In this document: positions 59,890 through 64,000 of the stretch, in pieces
Position numbering within the stretch: the first letter of the stretch is position 1
Layout: every line of letters starts with the position of its first letter
Assembly: GCA_946902875.1 (NCBI GenBank)
Contig: OX336343.1
Span: 5,135,754 to 5,199,753 of the forward strand
Source: Nematopogon swammerdamellus
Taxonomy: Eukaryota; Arthropoda; Insecta; Lepidoptera; Adelidae
Length of the DNA stretch: 64,000 nucleotides
Direction of reading: 5' to 3'
Position numbers and translations under genes: made by a program
Notes under the pieces: generated by a model
The model's database searches: none
Told to the model about the DNA's origin: nothing
What the model saw: only the letters and a program-made list of their open reading frames with translations

Positions 59890-60020
59890 GTGTTCCCGGC
59901 AGCAAATAATGCGTGTCGGGCTTTAGAAAGAGACAATCCGGTTGTAGAGCGCGTCGTCCCTGTCGCACAGAGACGTGCGAGTTCTTGCGACAGGGACGAC
60001 GCTCTACAATCGAACCTAAT
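59890..60020. mobile_element. Hairpin MITE, TAAATAATGCG family
   Basis: GCAAATAATGCGTGTCGGGC and GAGCGCGTCGTCCCTGTCGC facing GCGACAGGGACGACGCTC. Confidence 0.65.
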
Positions 60021-60167
60021 ACCGATAGATAGGAACATAGGGTGATGGACTGATATAATAATAATTGGTAGATGATGTAGGCAATTAGGTATGTAAGGTT
60101 ACATAAAATTAAGTACCTGGGCGACCGAGCTTCGCTCGGCGTCTGTACCTATCTAGATAAACTTAAA

Positions 60168-60578
60168 AAAAACTAAAACCCGACTACTGAAAAATCACGC
60201 TCTAAAAAGTATGAAACAAGAAAATGTTCTCATCTGAAATTGTTATGTACAAACTATTCAATATTTTATCGTCTATTAAATAAACAACTTACACGTAATA
60301 TATTTTAATGTATTTAATAAATATTCATAGTGTTGTTCAGAGGATAGCCATGGTCGTATGCCACTTTGCCCTATAGGGTAGGTGGCATACGACCACGGCT
60401 ATCCTCTGAACAACACTATGAATATTTATTAAATACATTAAAATATATTACGTGTAAGTTGTTTATTTAATAGACGATAAAATATTGAATAGTTTGTACA
60501 TAACAATTTCAGATGAGAACATTTTCTTGTTTCATACTTTTTAGAGCGTGATTTTTCAGTAGTCGGGTTTTAGTTTTT
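60168..60578. mobile_element. 411-bp near-perfect palindrome, 197-bp arms
   Basis: The arms start AAAAACTAAAACCCGACTAC and run to GGTCGTATGCCAC, separated by a 17-base spacer. I found only one mismatch near the centre. No coding capacity. The near identity of the arms implies a young insertion or ongoing arm correction. Confidence 0.92.
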
Positions 60579-60710
60579 GAACTTATTTTTTATTTTAATT
60601 ATTTTGGGGATATAACTTCGTGATAAAGTATTTGCAGAGCCGTTTTACATGTTTTGTTTGTTTAGGTTTTACTGTTTTATAATTTTAACATGTGTACCAT
60701 AGTCCATAAG

Positions 60711-62440
60711 GGCAAGCTGGGTTCAGGTAAACGATAAACCGACTCGAAGAAAGTAAGTAACAAAGGGCGAGGCCGAAGGCCGAGCTGCGTTCAGGAAGAC
60801 GACAAACTTTCTCAAAGAAAGTAAGCAACTATGGGCGAGGCCGAAGGCCGAGCGGCGCTCAGGAAGAGGATGAACCATCTTTAAGAAAGTAAGTAACTGA
60901 GGGCGAGGCCGAAGACCGAGCTGCGTTCGGGAAGACTATAAACCTTCTCGTAGACAGTAAGTAACTATGGGCGAGGCCGAAGGGCGAGATGCGTTCAGGA
61001 AGAGGATAATCCTTTTCGAAATAAGTAGCTAAGAAGTTACTTTCTTCGAGATGATTATGGTCTTCCTGAACGCAGCTCGATCTTCTGACTCGCCCTCGAA
61101 GACAGTAAGTAACCATGGGCGAGGCCGAAGGCCGAGCTGCGTTCAGGAAGAGGATAAACCATCTTTAAGAAAGTAAGTAACTGAGGGCGAGGCCGAAGGC
61201 CGAGCTGCGTTCGGGAAGACTATAAACCTTCTCGAAGAAAGTAAGTAACAAAGGGCGAGGCCGAAGGCCGAGCTCCGTTCAGGAAGACGATAAACTTTTT
61301 CGAAGACAGTAAGTAACTATGGGCGAGGCCGAAGGCCGAGCTGCGTTCAGGAAGAGGATAAACCATCTTTAAGAGTAAGTAACTGAGGGCGAGGCCGAAG
61401 GCCGAGCTGCGTTCGGGAAGACTATAAACCTTCTCGAAGAAAGTAAGTAACAAAGGGCGAGGCCGAAGGCCGAGCTGCGTTCAGGAAGATGATAAACTTT
61501 CTCGAAGACAGTAAGTATATGGGAGAGGCCGAAGGCCGAGCTGCGTTCATGAAGAGGATAAACCATCTTTAAGAAAGTAATTAAAAAAGGGCGAGGCCGA
61601 AAACCGAGCTGCGTTCGGGAAGACTATAAACCTTCTCGTAAACAGTAAGTAACTAAGGGAGAGGCCGAAGGCCGAGCTGCGTTCGGGACGACTATAAACC
61701 TTCTCGTAGACAGTAAGTAACTATGGGCGAGGCCGAAGGGCGAGATGCGTTCAGGAAGAGGATAATCCTTTTCGAAATAAGTAGCTAAGAAGTTACTTTC
61801 TTCGAGATGATTATGGTCTTCCTGAACGCAGCTCGATCTTCTGACTCGCCCTCTTTTACTTACTTTCTTCGAAAAGGTTATCCTCTTCCTGAACGCAGCT
61901 CGGCCTTCGGCCTCGCCCTTTGTTGCTTACTTTCTTAAAGATGGTTTATCCTCTTCCTGAACGCAGCTCGGCCTTCGGCCTCGCCCATAGTTACTTACTG
62001 TCTTCAAAAAAGTTTATCCTCTTCCTGAACGCAGCTCGGCCTTCGACCTCGCCTGTTGTTACTTACTTTCTTCGAGAATGTTTAGGCTTCCCGAACGCAG
62101 CTCGGCCTTCGGCCTCGCCCTTGGTTACTTACTTTCTTAAAGATGGTTTATCCTCTTCCTGAACGCAGATCGGCCTTCGGCCTCGCCCATAGTTACTTAC
62201 TGTCTTCGAGAAAGTTTATCGTCTTCCTGAACGCAGCTCGGCCCTCGGCCTCGCCCTTTATTACTTACTTTCTTCGAGAAGGTTTATAGTCTTCCCGAAC
62301 GCAGCTCGGCCTTCGGCCTCGCCCTCAGTTACTAACTGTCTTTAAGAAGGTTTATCTTCTTCCTGAACGCAGCTCGGCCTTCTGCCTCGCCCTTAGTTAC
62401 TTATTTTCTTTGAGTAGGTTTATCGTCTTCCTGAACGCAA
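60711..62440. repeat. 68-bp tandem array with orientation switches
   Basis: Unit: GGGCGAGGCCGAAGGCCGAG, CTGCGTTCAGGAAGA, then a variable part ending AAGTAAGTAAC. Units run forward from 60711, a short inverted piece occupies about 61030-61083, forward units resume to about 61772, and from about 61787 to 62440 all units are inverted. The short open frames here (for example RSSAFGLA repeats) are translations of the repeat, not genes. Confidence 0.93.
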
Positions 62441-62499
62441 CTCATTTACAAACTTTCGCGTTTATAATATTAAGATGGTTTTAAGTAGGATGTATTTGG

Positions 62500-62870
62500 G
62501 TAGGTTTGGAATGAGGCCGAGTACCGTGTGGGGTCGATACTTAATAAAAAGAATATCCCCACTGCATCTCTCCCCATGCATGTCGTACAAGGCGACTAAG
62601 GGATAAGGACAAGATGCCGTGCTAAAGGGCGACAGGGTCGCCACCTCTCACCTTGGCACGGTACTTCCACCGAGTCATGCAGCAGGTGGGTCTTCGTGCC
62701 ATACTTGCTGCTTGATCGATTTAATCTTGTTCGAATCCTTTGCGAAACGTGGTGGTCGGTGTTGTGCTGTAATTGACAAGAGTTCTTGCAGCACAACACC
62801 GATTACTCTGCTTACCCCGATTGTCGGGATTCAGCGTGTGTGATATGTATGTATATATGTATGGAATGAG
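62500..62870 (+). repeat. Repeat family S3, longest copy
   Basis: It contains GTACCGTGTGGGGTCGATAC, CATGCATGTCGTACAAGGCG, ACCTCTCACCTTGGCACGG and GATTACTCTGCTTACCCCGA. It ends ATGTATGTATATATGTATG. Confidence 0.7.
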
Positions 62871-62939
62871 GCCTGATTTTATTTTATTTAGAAATTATTC
62901 CCAATGATCGGGTGCATGCAAGCAAATCCGAAAGCAATA

Positions 62940-63260
62940 GCTAACAATATATATATTTTTGAAATGTGCTAATTAAGCCCTTTCATTTGATACCCAACAC
63001 GGCATCATTAAAAAAAATTTTTTTTTTTGTTCATGACTTTTTGTCATCTAGAGGGCGCCATAGTCAATTTTGTGTGACGTCACATAGCCTATAACCAGCG
63101 GACGATCAAGACGCTTTCAACGATACCTCATTTGTCAAATTGTGATAAGTAGTTTAGAAGTTATGAGGGAACAGATGAACATACATACATACATACATAC
63201 ATACATACATACATACATACATACATACCGGTCAAACACATAACCCTCCTTTTTGCTTCG
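62940..63260. mobile_element. Transposon-like segment with (CATA)n
   Basis: It contains CATCTAGAGGGCGCCATAG and GTGTGACGTCACATAGCC, a (CATA)n microsatellite of about 12 units (63180-63229), and the end CATAACCCTCCTTTTTGCTT, which I associate with abundant lepidopteran repeats. Confidence 0.5.
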
Positions 63261-63479
63261 CCGTAGTCGGGTAAAAAAATAACATTATCTCAATAGCAAA
63301 TTTCATCCATATCGTTCGAGCCGTTTCCGAGAAACCAATTATATAGGTATATACTATATACAAGTTCAGCTCACTTAAAGTAATAGGATATAGGGAAGAA
63401 GACCAAGACAACAAGTCCATATTTAACGAGATATTTAATATATACTACATACATACTACAGAGTATTAATTACTTGTGA

Positions 63480-64000
63480 CCGAAAAGCATTGCCAAGACA
63501 GCCGCCACGTAGGCGTATCTCGTCTCGTCAGACCACTCTGACAAACTTATCGCTAATGCAAATTGCATTGCAAATGCAACTCAGCCTAGATTCTTCGGTG
63601 CCTGCTCAGACATAAGTACCGCGCGCCGCCAGGCCAGTCTGTAGGTGGTCGATGACGTGTGGCGTAACACGCACGACACAAAATGCGTTGCACTCGTGTC
63701 CCTCGCTACGCGTGTTAATGACGCTAATTTGAACTCATTAATGACACTCTCCGGTGCGTAGCTAATCGGAGAACTACGCGTGCGCGCGCACCGGGTCGGG
63801 GCCGATGGGAGAAATTTATGAGGCTACAGAGTGGATCCCTGTCGCACACCGCGCGACGAGACGGCGCGCAGCGAAGACGCGACGTCTGCGGAGTCAACTT
63901 TTCACTCTCTGTAGATGAAGGCAAAAATTGCCTTTATAATTTTATAGTAAGATTTATTAAAGTAAGCTAAAGTATTTAGGCCACTAGACAAGACAGCTCT
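63480..64000. other. CpG-rich window edge, possible promoter of an outside gene
   Basis: CpG-rich sequence (GCGTGCGCGCGCACCGGG, CGCGCGACGAGACGGCGCGC) resembling the PKN upstream region. No coding frame recognised. It may be the 5' end of a gene beyond the window. Confidence 0.25.

Noticed and set aside
60859..62162. Repeated frames rich in RSSAFGLA / ARPSASP motifs, suggestive of a repeat protein
   Set aside because: The 68-bp unit is not a multiple of three, frames change from unit to unit, and both orientations occur. It is repeat DNA, not a gene.

Overview
This looks like nuclear DNA of a butterfly or moth. Genes are split by GT-AG introns, the background is AT-rich, and the coding exons are islands of high GC. 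Most of the window is transposon debris, including repeat families that I associate with Lepidoptera: SINE-like elements, LINE 3' ends, hairpin MITEs and foldback elements. There is no operon structure, CRISPR array or rRNA gene. I could run no database search, so family names rest on motifs and on my knowledge of the protein families.

Layout. (1) At 1.1-4.9 kb on the minus strand is a complete protein kinase N gene in only two coding exons: three HR1 repeats, a C2-like domain and an AGC kinase. (2) At 8.9-17.4 kb on the plus strand, head-to-head with it, is a complete GID4 gene (substrate receptor of the GID/CTLH ubiquitin ligase) in four coding exons. A 66-bp tandem triplication covers its third 5' splice site. 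(3) At 18.0-20.3 kb are two hAT-type elements, each with a perfect 8-bp target duplication. (4) At 24.0-25.3 kb are two exons of a truncated THAP-domain gene. (5) At 27.8-35.9 kb and 42.4-53.4 kb are two diverged copies of one segment. Copy B carries a three-exon gene for a predicted secreted 563-residue protein that I do not recognise. Copy A keeps exon 1 and part of exon 2, has lost exon 3, and has a 3.1-kb PIF/Harbinger-like element in its intron. Copy B preserves the empty site. (6) Between the copies, at 37.8-40.5 kb on the minus strand, is a Myb/SANT-like DNA-binding gene with a broken 5' half and intact last exons. (7) From 53.5 kb on there are repeats only: a LINE 3' end, a 35-bp minisatellite with higher-order structure, a 130-bp-arm foldback, a 197-bp-arm near-perfect palindrome, and a 68-bp array whose orientation switches at two identical junctions 756 bp apart.

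The two conserved genes are ordinary housekeeping genes, one in Rho/PDK1 signalling and one in protein degradation, with no evident functional link. The notable content is structural. The A/B duplication works as a natural before-and-after record of insertions. A SINE family with about a dozen copies has a head that joins a tRNA-like A box to a 5S-rRNA-like segment. Several MITE families recur. Most other open frames are shadows or repeat-derived.
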